From Azospirillum sp. TSO35-2 (GTDB taxonomy: Bacteria > Pseudomonadota > Alphaproteobacteria > Azospirillales > Azospirillaceae): a stretch of DNA of 38,299 nucleotides. The stretch lies in NCBI RefSeq assembly GCF_003116095.1, contig NZ_LGRA01000008.1:614008-652306 (forward strand). The letters run 5' to 3'. The notes below the pieces were generated by a model. That model was not told the origin of the DNA. It searched no databases and worked only from the letters and a program-made list of their open reading frames with translations. Shown here in pieces: positions 8,061-17,350 of this stretch; the first letter of the stretch is position 1; every line of letters starts with the position of its first letter. The translations under genes were made by a program, and so were the position numbers.

Positions 8061-8375
8061 ATGACGACGCCGTCCACCACACCCCTGCGGCTGGTCATCC
8101 ACGCCCCGACCGCCGCCGCGCTGGAGCGGGCGCGGAACAACGCCCGCAACCTGCTGAAGGCGCGGCCCGACGCAGCGGTGCGGATCGTCGTCAACGCCGG
8201 TGCGGTGGCGGCGGCGCTCGACACGCCGGACGCCGAGACCGACCGGTTGCTGCGCGTCTGCGGCAACACGCTGGCCAAGACCGGCCGCAGCGCCGATGGC
8301 CTGACGGTGGTCGCCGCCGGTGTCCTCGACATCGCCGAGGCGCAGGCGGAAGGCTGGAGCTACATGCGGGCCTGA
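8061..8375 (+). CDS. DsrE/DsrF-like family protein
   Basis: This is a small cytoplasmic protein of 104 residues. The pattern LVIHAPTAAALERARNNARN, then VRIVVNAGAVAAAL, a conserved cysteine in LLRVCGNTL (near residue 67), and a final VVAAGVLDIAEAQAEGWSY is the layout of the DsrE-like fold. Relatives take part in sulfur relay or persulfide transfer through a conserved cysteine. The start follows the binding-protein stop by 3 bp and has GGGGAAG upstream, so translation is probably coupled. A role in handling sulfur from whatever the upstream binding protein imports is an inference. The gene ends 22 bp before the convergent ispE stop. Confidence 0.78.
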   Translation: MTTPSTTPLRLVIHAPTAAALERARNNARNLLKARPDAAVRIVVNAGAVAAALDTPDAETDRLLRVCGNTLAKTGRSADGLTVVAAGVLDIAEAQAEGWSYMRA

Positions 8376-8397
8376 CGGCCCAGCGGCGGTTGCGCCG

Positions 8398-9432
8398 TCA
8401 GCCGACGCCCCAGCCGCCGGTGTCGGGAAAGGGAACCGGCGGCGGTGGTACCCGGGCGGTCCCCTGGGCGGCGGCGACCACGCCGCGCGGCAGGGCCGGG
8501 GCGTCGGCCGGGGTCGGGCGCAGCCGGGTCGGCTTCACCCACCAGCGCGGTTCGGCGGCGGCGATGACGTTGGCCGCGGCCTCTGCCTCCGCCGCGGTGG
8601 CGTAGAGGCCGAAGGCGGTGGCGCCGCTGCCCGACAGGCGGGACAACAGGCAGCCGGCGCTGCGCTCCAGCGCCGTCAACACGTTGGCGATCACCGGGGC
8701 GACCGTCAGCGCCGGGGCGGTCAGGTCGTTGGTCCGCTCGCGCAGCAGGGCGGCGAGATCGGCGGCGTCGGCCGGCCGGCGATCGAAGCGGGCCGGGGCG
8801 GAGAATCCGGCGCCGGATCCCGCCCGCGCCTTGAACACCGCCGGGGTCGGCACCGGCACGCCGGGGTTGGCCAGCACGGCGTGGGTGTCCGGCAAGGCCG
8901 GCGCCTCGTCCAGCACATCGCCGATGCCACCGAAGAAGCAGCTTCGCCCGGCGACGCAGACCGGCACGTCGGCGCCCAGCCCGGCCGCCACCGCGAACAG
9001 CGCCGGGTCGTCGGGCGGCAGTCCCCACAACCGCGCCAGCGCCCGCAGGCAGGCCGCCGCGTCGGCCGATCCGCCGCCGATGCCGGACGCCACCGGCAGC
9101 GCCTTGGTCAGCGCGATCATCACATCGGCCTCGCGCCCAAGCCGGACGGCCAGCGCGTGGGCGGCGCGGATCACCAGGTTGGTCGCCGGGCTTTCCCCCA
9201 TCAGCGCCGGGCCGAAGGGGCCGGCGATGGCCAGCCGCGGTCCGGCCGGCGGTAGGTCGGTCCCCCGCAGCGCCACCCGCGCGGCGCCCGGCGCCAGGGT
9301 CAGCGTGTCGCCGATCTCGGCGAAGGCGACGAGGCTGTCCAGCGTGTGGTAGCCGTCCGCCCGGCGGCCGGTGACGTGCAGGTAGAGGTTCAGCTTGGCC
9401 GGGGCGGCCTCGACGATGGGGGTGCCGGTCAT
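8398..9432 (-). CDS. ispE: 4-diphosphocytidyl-2-C-methyl-D-erythritol kinase IspE
   Basis: IspE phosphorylates 4-diphosphocytidyl-methylerythritol with ATP in the MEP pathway for isoprenoid precursors, in the cytoplasm. The N-terminal segment [19 protein letters not shown] is the substrate-binding signature with catalytic Lys. The GHMP-kinase ATP motif [18 protein letters not shown] lies near residues 108-125, and a further GHMP motif, [15 protein letters not shown], near 270-284. The protein is 344 residues, against about 280-300 for most members. The surplus is a C-terminal, proline- and alanine-rich tail after [11 protein letters not shown], where other alphaproteobacterial sequences stop. 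The ATG at 9432 has GGATG upstream and the first family residues follow directly. The gene converges with the DsrE-like gene and diverges from the chemoreceptor at 9731. Confidence 0.96.
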   Translation of the reverse strand: MTGTPIVEAAPAKLNLYLHVTGRRADGYHTLDSLVAFAEIGDTLTLAPGAARVALRGTDLPPAGPRLAIAGPFGPALMGESPATNLVIRAAHALAVRLGREADVMIALTKALPVASGIGGGSADAAACLRALARLWGLPPDDPALFAVAAGLGADVPVCVAGRSCFFGGIGDVLDEAPALPDTHAVLANPGVPVPTPAVFKARAGSGAGFSAPARFDRRPADAADLAALLRERTNDLTAPALTVAPVIANVLTALERSAGCLLSRLSGSGATAFGLYATAAEAEAAANVIAAAEPRWWVKPTRLRPTPADAPALPRGVVAAAQGTARVPPPPVPFPDTGGWGVG

Positions 9433-9730
9433 GGGAGCATCCGGTGCTGGCGCAATGGCCTTGTGTCGCACCGATCCCGCACTGCGGCAAGGGCGATGCG
9501 CGGCGCGGACGCGGTCCCTGCGGGAAGGCCGCCCGATCGTCCGGCCCGGCAAGGGAAAGAATAGTCCGCTGCGTCAATCTTTCAACCCTGCGTCCACATT
9601 CGTTGCGTGTAGTATCGGGATGGGACGGACGACACGTCGGATATTCGCCGGGATGCAGGTCCGGCGGCACAGGTCCGGAGCCGCCCCCCGCGCCCACCGT
9701 CGCGCGGGCCATAATCAGGGGAGAAGCGCC

Positions 9731-10945
9731 TTGGACATCAGCGCCACCATCGCACAGGACATCTGCGATTCCATCGGCCGCGAGCTGGACGCCGTCGTCT
9801 CGTTGATCGGCAAGGGCGGCAGCGTCGTCGCCTCCACCGCGCGGGAGCGCATCGGCACCACCCACCCGGTCGCCGCCGACATCATGGCCCGCCGCCTGGA
9901 CGAGCGCGCCGTGACCCGCGAGGAGGCCGCGAAGTCCAACGGCACCATGCGCGAAGGCTACGCCATCGCCATCGACCTGGAGGGCGACCGGGTGGCTGCG
10001 CTCGCCATCGCCGGCCCGGCCGACCAGACCCGCCGCCATGCCCGGATCGCCCGCCACTGGGTGCTGTCGACCCTGCGTACGGACTCGGCGGAGACGCAGC
10101 GCAACGCCATGCTGCACGACCTGTCCGTCCGGCTGGAGCGCGAGATCGGCGGCCTTGCCGCCGACATGACCGACGCCGGGCGCAAGCTGGAAACCGCGGT
10201 CGCCGCCGTCCGCACCGCCGGGGCCAACGGGCTGCGCCAGACCGCCGACGCCGCCGGGGCGGCCCGCGCCGTCGACGGGTCGGTCGGCGCCATCGCCGGC
10301 ATGCTCGACCGGCTGGCCTCGACCTCCGACCAGATCTCGGGCGACACCAGCAAGGCGCGGGAGATCAGCTTGGCCGCCGCCTCGGACAGCGACCGCGCCA
10401 CGACGGTGATGAACTCGCTGCGCTCGGCGGCGGAGCAGATCGCCAGCGTGGTGAAGCTGATCAACGCCATCGCCAGCCAGACCAACCTGCTGGCGCTGAA
10501 CGCCACCATCGAGGCGGCCCGGGCGGGCGAGGCCGGCCGCGGCTTCGCCGTCGTCGCCAACGAGGTGAAGGCGCTGTCGCGCCAGACCGCCGACGCGACC
10601 AAGCAGATCGCCGATCAGGTCGCCAACCTGCAGAAGGAAACCGCGGCGGTGGACGAGGCGCTGGGCCGCATCCACTCCACCATCGGCTCGATCCAGGCGA
10701 TCAACGGCACGGTTGCCGCCGCCATCGACGAACAGGCGACCCTGACGGCCGAGGTGGCGCGGTCGCTCGACCGCTCGCGCCAGGACGCCATGGAGGCGGA
10801 GCAGCGGATCGGCGATGCCGAACAGACGCTGAGCGGGGTGACGCGGACGCTGGACGAGCTGTCGACGCTGAGCCAGACCATCGCGACGCGGGCCGGCAGC
10901 CTGGGCGGCCGGGTGGCGGACACGCTGCGTCAGGCCCGCGGGTAG
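9731..10945 (+). CDS. Soluble methyl-accepting chemotaxis protein with sugar-diacid-recognition-like sensor
   Basis: This 404-residue cytoplasmic chemoreceptor has no membrane segment. The N-terminal 120 residues ([58 protein letters not shown]) resemble the sugar-diacid-recognition domain known from CdaR-type regulators. The rest is a helical signalling domain with the hairpin tip [20 protein letters not shown] near residues 244-263, which contacts CheA and CheW. The start is inferred as TTG at 9731 because AGGGGAGAAG precedes it and the sensor homology begins at once; the open frame upstream is low-complexity, and no ATG fits as well. The 3' end overlaps the convergent methyltransferase by 16 bp. 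The ligand could be a glycerate- or glucarate-like acid, inferred from the family only. Confidence 0.85.
   Translation: MDISATIAQDICDSIGRELDAVVSLIGKGGSVVASTARERIGTTHPVAADIMARRLDERAVTREEAAKSNGTMREGYAIAIDLEGDRVAALAIAGPADQTRRHARIARHWVLSTLRTDSAETQRNAMLHDLSVRLEREIGGLAADMTDAGRKLETAVAAVRTAGANGLRQTADAAGAARAVDGSVGAIAGMLDRLASTSDQISGDTSKAREISLAAASDSDRATTVMNSLRSAAEQIASVVKLINAIASQTNLLALNATIEAARAGEAGRGFAVVANEVKALSRQTADATKQIADQVANLQKETAAVDEALGRIHSTIGSIQAINGTVAAAIDEQATLTAEVARSLDRSRQDAMEAEQRIGDAEQTLSGVTRTLDELSTLSQTIATRAGSLGGRVADTLRQARG
10468..10518 (+). repeat. 51-bp exact repeat shared by two chemoreceptor genes (copy 1)
   Basis: These 51 bases are identical to 38220-38270. They encode the chemoreceptor hairpin tip ([17 protein letters not shown]) in both genes. 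Protein conservation explains the amino acids, but not all the synonymous positions, so codon bias or gene conversion also contributes. Confidence 0.9.
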
Positions 10946-11736
10946 GGCCTCGGATAGGGCTCGGTGTCCGGGTCGCCGCCGGTTCGGATGCTGCCGGTCC
11001 GCGCGGCCGGCGCCGCACCGCCCGGCAGCGGCACGATCAGCCGGCGCTTGGTCGGCTGCTGCACCGCCCGGCGCGCCACGCCGGCGAAGATCTGCTTCGA
11101 CGCCTCGATCATCGTCACGCCGGCAAAGGCCTTGAACCAGCGCCCGCCGACCTCTTCCCAGGCGGGCGCCGTCTTCTGCAGCACCTGCGAGCGCAGCGGC
11201 GGCATGAACAGGGCGTGGCGGGTGCGTTCCGGCACGAACATGGTGTCGCGCAGGACCTGCTTCAGTTGCGAGGCGGAATAGGGAAAGCCGTGGCCGAAGG
11301 GCGTCCAGTCGGCGCGCGCCCACAGGCCGCGGCGGTTCGGCACCACCGCCAGCACCCGGCCCCCGCCGGCCAGCACCCGCCAGATCTCGCGCATCATCGG
11401 GCGCAGTTGCTCGGTGCCCTCCAGCCCATGGACCAGCAGCACGCGGTCGATGGTGTTGTCGCCGAAGGGCAGGTCGGCCTCGTCGCCCAGCGCCACCATG
11501 CCCGGCCCCTCCGCCGGCCAGAAGCTGACGCCCTGGCTGGCCGGCATCACCGCCGCCACCCGGTCGGCCTCGCCCATGAAGGGGCGCAGATACGGCGTGG
11601 TGTAGCCGATGCCCAGCACGATCTGGTTGCGGACGTCCGGCCAGATGGTGCGGATGCGCCGACGGATCATCCGCTGGGCGGTCTGGCCCAATCCGGACTC
11701 GTAGAACTCCCTCAGATCGACGATATCGGTGTACAT
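10930..11736 (-). CDS. Class I SAM-dependent methyltransferase
   Basis: This 268-residue protein has the Rossmann-type methyltransferase layout. Motif I is represented by [16 protein letters not shown], an acidic strand by [20 protein letters not shown] and the post-motif segment by [50 protein letters not shown] sits where the SAM ribose-binding acidic residue is expected. The C-terminal 60 residues are basic and proline-rich, with a disordered-looking end. The ATG at 11736 gives the family's usual N-terminus. It diverges from gloB with only 54 bp between the starts, an arrangement I know to be common in alphaproteobacteria, so the two may share a promoter region. The methyl acceptor is unknown. 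Confidence 0.85.
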   Translation of the reverse strand: MYTDIVDLREFYESGLGQTAQRMIRRRIRTIWPDVRNQIVLGIGYTTPYLRPFMGEADRVAAVMPASQGVSFWPAEGPGMVALGDEADLPFGDNTIDRVLLVHGLEGTEQLRPMMREIWRVLAGGGRVLAVVPNRRGLWARADWTPFGHGFPYSASQLKQVLRDTMFVPERTRHALFMPPLRSQVLQKTAPAWEEVGGRWFKAFAGVTMIEASKQIFAGVARRAVQQPTKRRLIVPLPGGAAPAARTGSIRTGGDPDTEPYPRPYPRA

Positions 11737-11790
11737 GGTATCCCAGCGTAACACGGTTTTCGTATCGCAACAGCAGGGGAGTCCGCTGCC

Positions 11791-12558
11791 GTGGAGGTCA
11801 TTCTCGTTCCGGCGTTCGCCGACAACTATATCTATGTGCTGCGCGATGCGGCGTCCGGCAAGGTCGGCGTGGTCGATCCCGGCGACGCCGCGCCGGTGCT
11901 GGCCGAGTTGGAACGGCGCGGCTGGGCGCTGACCCACATCTTCCTGACCCACCACCACGACGACCACATCGGCGGGGTGGCCGCGCTGAAGGCGCGGCAC
12001 CGCCCGACGGTCATCGGCGCGCGGGCCGACGCCCATCGCATCCCCGACCTGGACGTGGCGCTCGGCGACGGCGACCGCACCGTGTTCGGCGGGCAGACGG
12101 TCCGGGTGATGGCGATGCCCGGCCACACCAGCGGCCACATCGCCTTCTGGTTCCAGGAGGCCGAATCGCTGTTCTGCGGCGACACCCTGTTCGCGCTGGG
12201 CTGCGGCCGCCTGTTCGAAGGCACGCCGGCGCAGATGTGGGAGTCGCTGCAATCCTTGCGCGCGCTGACCGACGCCACGCGGGTCTATTGCGGCCATGAA
12301 TACACGCTGTCCAACGCCCGCTTCGCCGTGACCGTCGACCCCGGCAACGGCGCCCTGCAGGAGCGGGTCGAGGAGGTGGTGGCGCTGCGCGAGCGTGGCC
12401 AGCCGACCATCCCCTCCACCATCGGGGTGGAGCGGCGCACCAACCCCTTCCTGCGCGCCGATGATCCGGGCGTTCAGGCGGCGGTCGGGCTGGAGGGGGC
12501 GCCGCCGGTCGAGGTGTTCGCCGAGCTCCGCCGGCGCAAGGACCATTTCCGCGGGTGA
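11791..12558 (+). CDS. gloB: Hydroxyacylglutathione hydrolase (glyoxalase II)
   Basis: Glyoxalase II hydrolyses S-lactoylglutathione to lactate and glutathione, the second step of methylglyoxal detoxification. The 255-residue length matches the family. The metallo-beta-lactamase metal motif THHHDDHIGG is at about residues 51-60, followed by a metal His in MPGHTSGHI, the bridging Asp in LFCGDTLFALGCGRLFEG and the last His in VYCGHEYTLSNARFA. The C-terminal HAGH domain ends ELRRRKDHFRG, a segment that contacts glutathione in known members. The start is GTG at 11791, supported by GGGGAG upstream and by the conserved beginning VILVPAFADNYIYVLRD. It is divergent from the methyltransferase gene. 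Confidence 0.97.
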   Translation: MEVILVPAFADNYIYVLRDAASGKVGVVDPGDAAPVLAELERRGWALTHIFLTHHHDDHIGGVAALKARHRPTVIGARADAHRIPDLDVALGDGDRTVFGGQTVRVMAMPGHTSGHIAFWFQEAESLFCGDTLFALGCGRLFEGTPAQMWESLQSLRALTDATRVYCGHEYTLSNARFAVTVDPGNGALQERVEEVVALRERGQPTIPSTIGVERRTNPFLRADDPGVQAAVGLEGAPPVEVFAELRRRKDHFRG

Positions 12559-12579
12559 GGGCTGCCGGCGCCGCGCCTG

Positions 12580-12601
12580 GACCGGCCGTCCGCCGCCGGT
12601 C
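12580..12601 (+). terminator. Stem-loop after gloB, weak terminator candidate
   Basis: GACCGGC (12580-12586) and GCCGGTC (12595-12601) form a perfect 7-bp stem with an 8-nt loop, 22 bp after the gloB stop. No T-run follows, so it is only a possible 3' end signal. Confidence 0.3.
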
Positions 12602-12643
12602 TAGGCTCGACGCGAACGAAACCATGACTGGAGAGGGACGCCG

Positions 12644-13252
12644 ATGCTGACGTTGCGCTGGAGCCCCACCTCGCCCTACGTGCGCAAGGTGATGATGGTG
12701 GTGATCGAACGCGGTCTGGAGGCGCGGGTGCAGCGCGTCGCCACCGACCCGTGGTCGGCCGACACCGACCTGCCCAAGGACAACCCGCTGGGCAAGGTGC
12801 CGGCCCTGACGCTGGAGGATGGGACCACCCTGTTCGACAGCCCGGTCATCGCCGAATATCTCGATGGGCTCGGAGCTGCTGGGGCGCCGCTGTTCCCGCC
12901 GGCCGGCCCGGCGCGCTGGACCGCGCTGCGCTTCCAGGCCATCGCCGACGGCATCTGCGACGCCGCCATCCTGCGCCGGCTGGAGTCGATGCGCCCCGAC
13001 GGCGAGAAGTCGGCCAACTGGATGGAGCGCCAGCGCAAGGCCGTCGCCCGCTCGCTCGACCTGCTGGAAACCGACGCCGCCAAGCTGGAGGGTGGGGTCA
13101 GCATCGGCACGCTGGCGGTGCTGGCGGCGCTGAGCTACCTCGACTTCCGGTTCGGGCATGAGGATTGGCGCGAGGGGCGCCCGACGCTCGCCGCCTGGTT
13201 CGCCACGGCGTCCGACCGCGACAGCCTGCGGAAGACGGCGCCGCCGGTCTGA
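12644..13252 (+). CDS. Glutathione S-transferase family protein
   Basis: This 202-residue cytoplasmic protein has an N-terminal thioredoxin-like GST domain and a helical C-terminal domain. The start [20 protein letters not shown] places a Ser at the usual glutathione-activating position. [28 protein letters not shown] carries the cis-proline (VPAL) and the Glu/Asp-Ser glutathione-binding motif. The C-terminal part includes [18 protein letters not shown], where most GSTs have an N-capping Asp. The short length resembles the YibF-like group. GGAGAGGG precedes ATG 12644. It follows gloB by 85 bp, so both glutathione-using enzymes may be expressed together, but there is a stem-loop between them. 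Confidence 0.92.
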   Translation: MLTLRWSPTSPYVRKVMMVVIERGLEARVQRVATDPWSADTDLPKDNPLGKVPALTLEDGTTLFDSPVIAEYLDGLGAAGAPLFPPAGPARWTALRFQAIADGICDAAILRRLESMRPDGEKSANWMERQRKAVARSLDLLETDAAKLEGGVSIGTLAVLAALSYLDFRFGHEDWREGRPTLAAWFATASDRDSLRKTAPPV

Positions 13253-13377
13253 TGCCGGCCGGCCGTCGCGGCGGCGCTGGTTTCGCCTCCGCAACGGCCG
13301 TTCGCCGGTTCCCTCGATTGTCCGTCGCGAAAACTTCATCGAACCATCACGGAAACATCCAAACAGAGGGGCTACCC

Positions 13378-13404
13378 ATGGCGGCGGCCGGTGCGCTGGA
13401 TTGA
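13378..13404 (+). CDS. Possible 8-residue leader peptide before the chemoreceptor gene
   Basis: An ATG preceded by a strong AGAGGGG ribosome-binding site opens a frame encoding only MAAAGALD before a TGA. It is in a different frame from the chemoreceptor whose ATG lies 41 bp downstream. The stronger ribosome-binding site belongs to this mini-frame, so it may act as a translated leader. It could equally be chance or mark a sequence difference. Confidence 0.3.
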   Translation: MAAAGALD

Positions 13405-13445
13405 GCGCGCCGGTTCGGGACAACCTCCAGCCACGGGTGGGCCAT

Positions 13446-16043
13446 ATGGCAGCGCGCATCGACCGGCGCCGGCGCTCCGGCATCAAGGCGAAAATGCTGA
13501 TCGCCTTCGGCGCCGTCGCCGCCTTGCCCTGCATCGCGGCGGTCGTCGGCTGGATGTCCTACGGCGCCGTCAAGGACCATGTCGCCGACATCACCCAGAC
13601 CCAGGTGCCGGTGCTGAGCGCCGCGCACGGCCTCGCCACCACCACGGCGCGGGCGCTGGCGCTGGGGCCGCTGATCGACGCCGCCTCCTCCGACGACGAT
13701 CTCGCCCGCCTGCGTGGCGAGGTCGAGGCGCAGCGCCGCGCGCTGGAGGACCAGCTCGCCCGGCTGGCCCGCGGCCACGCCGAAGGCGACCGCATCGCCG
13801 AGCTGACCGCCACCGCCCGCTCGCTGCTGGGCAACATCGACGCGCTGGCCGCCGCCACCGGCCGCCGCCTGCAGCTCCAGGACCGGCGCAGCGCCCGGCT
13901 GGCGGAGCTGAGCGAGGCGCACGCCCGCCTGCTGGCGGCGCTGAAGCCGGACATGCAGCGCTCCCGCGAGCAACTGGCGCAGGCGATCGACGCGATGGTG
14001 GAGGCGACCTCGCAATCCTCCGCGGTGATCGGCGGCGAGCTGGGCCAGACGGTGATTCCGCTGTTCCAACTGCGCGGCGCCACCGCGGCGCTGACCAAGT
14101 CGCTGCTGATCGGCGCCTTCGAGACCGACCGGTCGAAGGTGATGTCGCTGTCGACCGACTTCGACTCCGCGGCGTCGGACGTGCAGGGCGCCCTGCGCCC
14201 GCTGGCGAAGAGCGAGGCGGCGGCGCCGGTCGTCGCGGCGATCAACGGGCTGTCCGCCTACGGCGACGGCGACCGCAACGTCTACATGCGGCGCGTCCGC
14301 CAGCTCGACCCCGCGACCCCGGCGGCGGACGCCCGCCAACTGTCCGAGGCGCTGGCGGCCAGCGTCGATGACATCGTCCGCCTGGACGGCGACGCCAACA
14401 CCCGCATGCTGCCGCTGATGCTGAACTCGCGCAGCCGCATCGCCGAGGCCGGCAACGCCATCGAGGCGCGCATGCACGAGCTGTCGACCAGTGTGGTTCC
14501 CGCCGCCCAGCACCGCTACACCGTGCTGAGCGGCCTGCTGGCCGACGCCAACCTGCTGGCCGGCAAGCTGGCCGAGGCGGGCAACGCCGACAGCGCCGCC
14601 CGGCTGGCCGCCGCCCGCCGCACCCTGGATCCGCTGGCGGCGGCGATCGGCCAGACCGTGCGGGCCTCCGGCGGTGATCTCGGCGACACGGTGCGCGGCC
14701 TGTCGGACCGTCTGCTCGCCATCGGCTTCGGTGACGACGGCATCCTGACGCTGCGCCAGGGCGAACTGGCCGCTTATGGCGAGAACGCCGGGCTGATCGA
14801 CGGCAACCGCCGCACCGGCTCCGCCCTGACCGCGATGGTCGACGGGCTGGTGCAGTCGGCGGAACAGGCCACCGCCGACGGCGCCACCGCCGCCCACGAC
14901 GCGCTGGAGCGCACCAACGACATCCAGATCCTGCTCGCCACCGCCGGCGTGCTGCTCGCCGGGCTGATCGTCTCGCTCTATGTCGGGCGCCGCGTCGTCG
15001 GCCGGATGGAGGCGCTGGCCGCCGCCATGCGCCGGGTGGCCGGCGGCGACCTGACGGTGGAGCTGAAGGCCGACGGCAACGACGAGATCACCGACATGGC
15101 CGCGGCGCTCGACGTCTTCATCGCCAACGCCCGCGCGATGGACCTGGCGCATGAGAAGGTGGAGGAGGAACGGCGCAACGCCGCCTCGGCCCGTCGCACC
15201 AGCATGCTGGAGATCGCCGACCAGTTCGAGCGCAACGTGCTGAGCAGCGTGGAGACGCTGGCCGACGCCGCCCGGGTGATGGCGGCGCGTGCCCGCTCGC
15301 TGACCGACATCGCCGCCAACGCCAACGAACGCGCCGAAGCGGCGATGGAGCTGTCGGGCGAGATGGCCGCCGGCATCCAGCAGGTGGCGACCGCCGCGTC
15401 AGAGATCTCGCAGTCCATCGCCGAGATCAGCCGACGCACCGGCGAGTCCGCCCGCATCATCGGCGACACCGCGGTCGGGGCGGAGCAGGTCAAGGCCACG
15501 GTCGCCGACTTGTCGGCCACCGCCGGCGAGATCGGCACCGTCGTCGGCCTGATCGACGAGATCGCCGGGCAAACCAACCTGCTGGCCCTGAACGCCACCA
15601 TCGAGGCGGCGCGGGCAGGGGAGGCCGGCAAGGGCTTCGCCGTGGTCGCCGGCGAGGTGAAGCAGCTTGCCAGCCAGACCGCGCAGGCGACGGCCGAGAT
15701 CGCCCGCCAGATCGCGGCGACGCAGACCGCCAGCCGCCAGACCGCCGAGGTGGTCGCGACCATGGCGAACAGCGTCCAGCGCATCGAATCCAACGCGTCG
15801 GCCATCGCCACGGCGGTGGAGGAACAGGCGACCATCACGTCAAGCATCGTCGACAGCTCGCACCGGGTGGCGGTCGGCACGCAGGCGGCGTCGGACCATG
15901 TCGCCGGCCTGTCGGCCGCCGCAGCCACGGTGCGCGCCCAGGCCGGCGACGTGCTGCAGGTCGCCGAAAGCCTGTCGCACGAGGCGACCAGCCTCGGCTC
16001 CGCCGTGCATCTGTTTCTTCAGGAAATCCGCGCCGCGCGCTGA
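13446..16043 (+). CDS. Methyl-accepting chemotaxis protein, large helical periplasmic sensor
   Basis: This 865-residue transmembrane chemoreceptor starts with a basic N-terminus, then TM1 (about residues 17-38). A very large, alanine-rich helical periplasmic region (about 40-490) follows, then TM2 (about 494-515, [20 protein letters not shown]). A HAMP domain follows ([20 protein letters not shown] onward), then the cytoplasmic signalling domain with tip [20 protein letters not shown] near 700-720. The periplasmic part is far larger than a four-helix sensor and resembles long helical-bundle sensors; I cannot name its ligand. The ATG at 13446 is the only sensible start before TM1, but its upstream GGGTGG is weaker than the AGAGGGG site before a mini-frame at 13378. 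The C-terminus lacks an obvious CheB/CheR-tethering pentapeptide. Confidence 0.92.
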   Translation: MAARIDRRRRSGIKAKMLIAFGAVAALPCIAAVVGWMSYGAVKDHVADITQTQVPVLSAAHGLATTTARALALGPLIDAASSDDDLARLRGEVEAQRRALEDQLARLARGHAEGDRIAELTATARSLLGNIDALAAATGRRLQLQDRRSARLAELSEAHARLLAALKPDMQRSREQLAQAIDAMVEATSQSSAVIGGELGQTVIPLFQLRGATAALTKSLLIGAFETDRSKVMSLSTDFDSAASDVQGALRPLAKSEAAAPVVAAINGLSAYGDGDRNVYMRRVRQLDPATPAADARQLSEALAASVDDIVRLDGDANTRMLPLMLNSRSRIAEAGNAIEARMHELSTSVVPAAQHRYTVLSGLLADANLLAGKLAEAGNADSAARLAAARRTLDPLAAAIGQTVRASGGDLGDTVRGLSDRLLAIGFGDDGILTLRQGELAAYGENAGLIDGNRRTGSALTAMVDGLVQSAEQATADGATAAHDALERTNDIQILLATAGVLLAGLIVSLYVGRRVVGRMEALAAAMRRVAGGDLTVELKADGNDEITDMAAALDVFIANARAMDLAHEKVEEERRNAASARRTSMLEIADQFERNVLSSVETLADAARVMAARARSLTDIAANANERAEAAMELSGEMAAGIQQVATAASEISQSIAEISRRTGESARIIGDTAVGAEQVKATVADLSATAGEIGTVVGLIDEIAGQTNLLALNATIEAARAGEAGKGFAVVAGEVKQLASQTAQATAEIARQIAATQTASRQTAEVVATMANSVQRIESNASAIATAVEEQATITSSIVDSSHRVAVGTQAASDHVAGLSAAAATVRAQAGDVLQVAESLSHEATSLGSAVHLFLQEIRAAR

Positions 16044-16094
16044 ACCGGAACATCCGCGCCGCGCGTCCGCGCCGCCGGGTGGGGGAACGGGTCG

Positions 16095-16112
16095 GTTTCA
16101 TAAAACTGACAC
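16095..16112 (+). promoter_or_regulatory. Pho box (PhoB-binding site) upstream of pstS
   Basis: GTTTCATAAAACTGACAC matches the alphaproteobacterial Pho box CTGTCATAAAACTGTCAC at 15 of 18 positions, with the two half-sites and the A-rich spacer intact. It lies 132 bp before the pstS start, in the right orientation. A TATGGT at 16145-16150 could be a -10 element but is further away than usual, so the promoter itself is not assigned. Confidence 0.75.
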
Positions 16113-16244
16113 GCAAACAAAACAAACCCGTCACCCGTCGCGGCTATGGTCACCGCGACGAAGAAGGCGGGGTACACCGCCCGGCCGATGCCGGGCGCGC
16201 ATTGGAACCCAACGACAACGTCCAAACCTATCGGGAGTTTTGCC

Positions 16245-17321
16245 GTGAAAACCACGACTTCGGCGTTTGCTCGCTGCGCCGCCTTCGGTGCCCTGGCCGT
16301 CCTGTCCGTCTCGGTCGCCTCGGTGTCGGTCGCCGCGGCCGCCGACATCTCCGGCGCCGGCGCCACCTTCCCCTATCCGATCTACGCCAAGTGGGCCGAC
16401 GCCTACAAGAAGGAGACCGGCATCGGTCTCAACTACCAGTCGATCGGTTCGGGCGGCGGCATCAAGCAGATCAAGGCCAAGACGGTCACCTTCGGCGCGT
16501 CGGACATGCCGCTGAAGCCGGAAGAGCTGGAGCAGGCCGGCCTGATCCAATTCCCGATGATCATGGGCGGCGTCGTCCCGGTGGTGAACCTGAAGGGGAT
16601 CAAGGCCGGCGAAGTCCAGCTCAGCGGCACGGTCCTCGCCAACATCTACATGGGCGAGGTCACCAAGTGGAATGACCCGCAGATCAAGGCGCTGAACCCG
16701 AACGTCAACCTGCCGGCCACCGCCATCGCGCCGGTCTACCGTTCGGACGGGTCGGGCACCAACTTCCTGTTCACCGACTACCTGTCGAAGACCAGCCCGA
16801 AGTTCCAGACCCAGATCGGCGCCAACACCTCGGTCCAGTGGCCGGCCGGCATCGGCGCCAAGGGCAACGAGGGCGTGGCCAACATGGTCAAGCAGACCGA
16901 AGGCTCGATCGGCTACGTCGAATACGCCTACGCCAAGCAGAACAACATCACCCACCTCGACCTTCAGAACAAGGACGGCAAGACCGTCGCGCCGAAGATC
17001 GAGGCGTTCCAGGCCGCCGCGGCCAACGCCGACTGGGCCAACAGCAAGGGCTACTACGTCCTGCTGACCGACGAGCCGGGCGCCGCCAGCTGGCCGATCA
17101 CCGGCGCCAGCTTCATCCTGATGTACAAGGCTCCGCAGGATGCCGCCGCCTCGGCCGAAGCGCTGAAGTTCTTCTCCTGGGCGTACAAGGACGGCGCCAA
17201 GATGGCGACCGATCTGGACTATGTGCCGATGCCGGCCAACGTCGTCGAGATGGTCCAGAAGACCTGGAGCCAGACCATCCAGGCCGACGGCAAGCCGGTT
17301 TGGACCGCGTCCGCCAAGTAA
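16245..17321 (+). CDS. pstS: Phosphate ABC transporter substrate-binding protein PstS
   Basis: PstS captures inorganic phosphate in the periplasm and passes it to PstCA. The protein is 358 residues with a Sec-type signal peptide ending at AAAADISGAG (about residue 32). ISGAGATFPYPIYAKWADAY and LNYQSIGSGGGIKQI form the first phosphate-binding loops, and APVYRSDGSGTNFLFTDYLS is the third; these Ser, Gly and Asp residues bind phosphate. KTVTFGASDMPLKPEEL is also characteristic. I chose GTG 16245, which has GGGAG upstream and leads directly into the signal peptide; the ATG at 16146 would add 33 unlikely residues. It heads the pst operon under the Pho box at 16095. Confidence 0.96.
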   Translation: MKTTTSAFARCAAFGALAVLSVSVASVSVAAAADISGAGATFPYPIYAKWADAYKKETGIGLNYQSIGSGGGIKQIKAKTVTFGASDMPLKPEELEQAGLIQFPMIMGGVVPVVNLKGIKAGEVQLSGTVLANIYMGEVTKWNDPQIKALNPNVNLPATAIAPVYRSDGSGTNFLFTDYLSKTSPKFQTQIGANTSVQWPAGIGAKGNEGVANMVKQTEGSIGYVEYAYAKQNNITHLDLQNKDGKTVAPKIEAFQAAAANADWANSKGYYVLLTDEPGAASWPITGASFILMYKAPQDAAASAEALKFFSWAYKDGAKMATDLDYVPMPANVVEMVQKTWSQTIQADGKPVWTASAK

Positions 17322-17350
17322 AGCGGCCACCAGGACCACGGGCAACCGAC

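Noticed and set aside
9600..9620. TAGTAT as a -10 box for the soluble chemoreceptor
   Set aside because: No -35 hexamer lies at a usable distance, so a promoter could not be supported.
10930..10945. Sixteen-base convergent overlap of chemoreceptor and methyltransferase genes as a frameshift sign
   Set aside because: Both proteins have plausible ends, and short convergent overlaps are common in compact genomes.
8360..11770. Minus-strand open frame of more than 1100 codons across ispE, the chemoreceptor and the methyltransferase
   Set aside because: It covers three well-supported genes in the wrong frame and has no recognisable domain.
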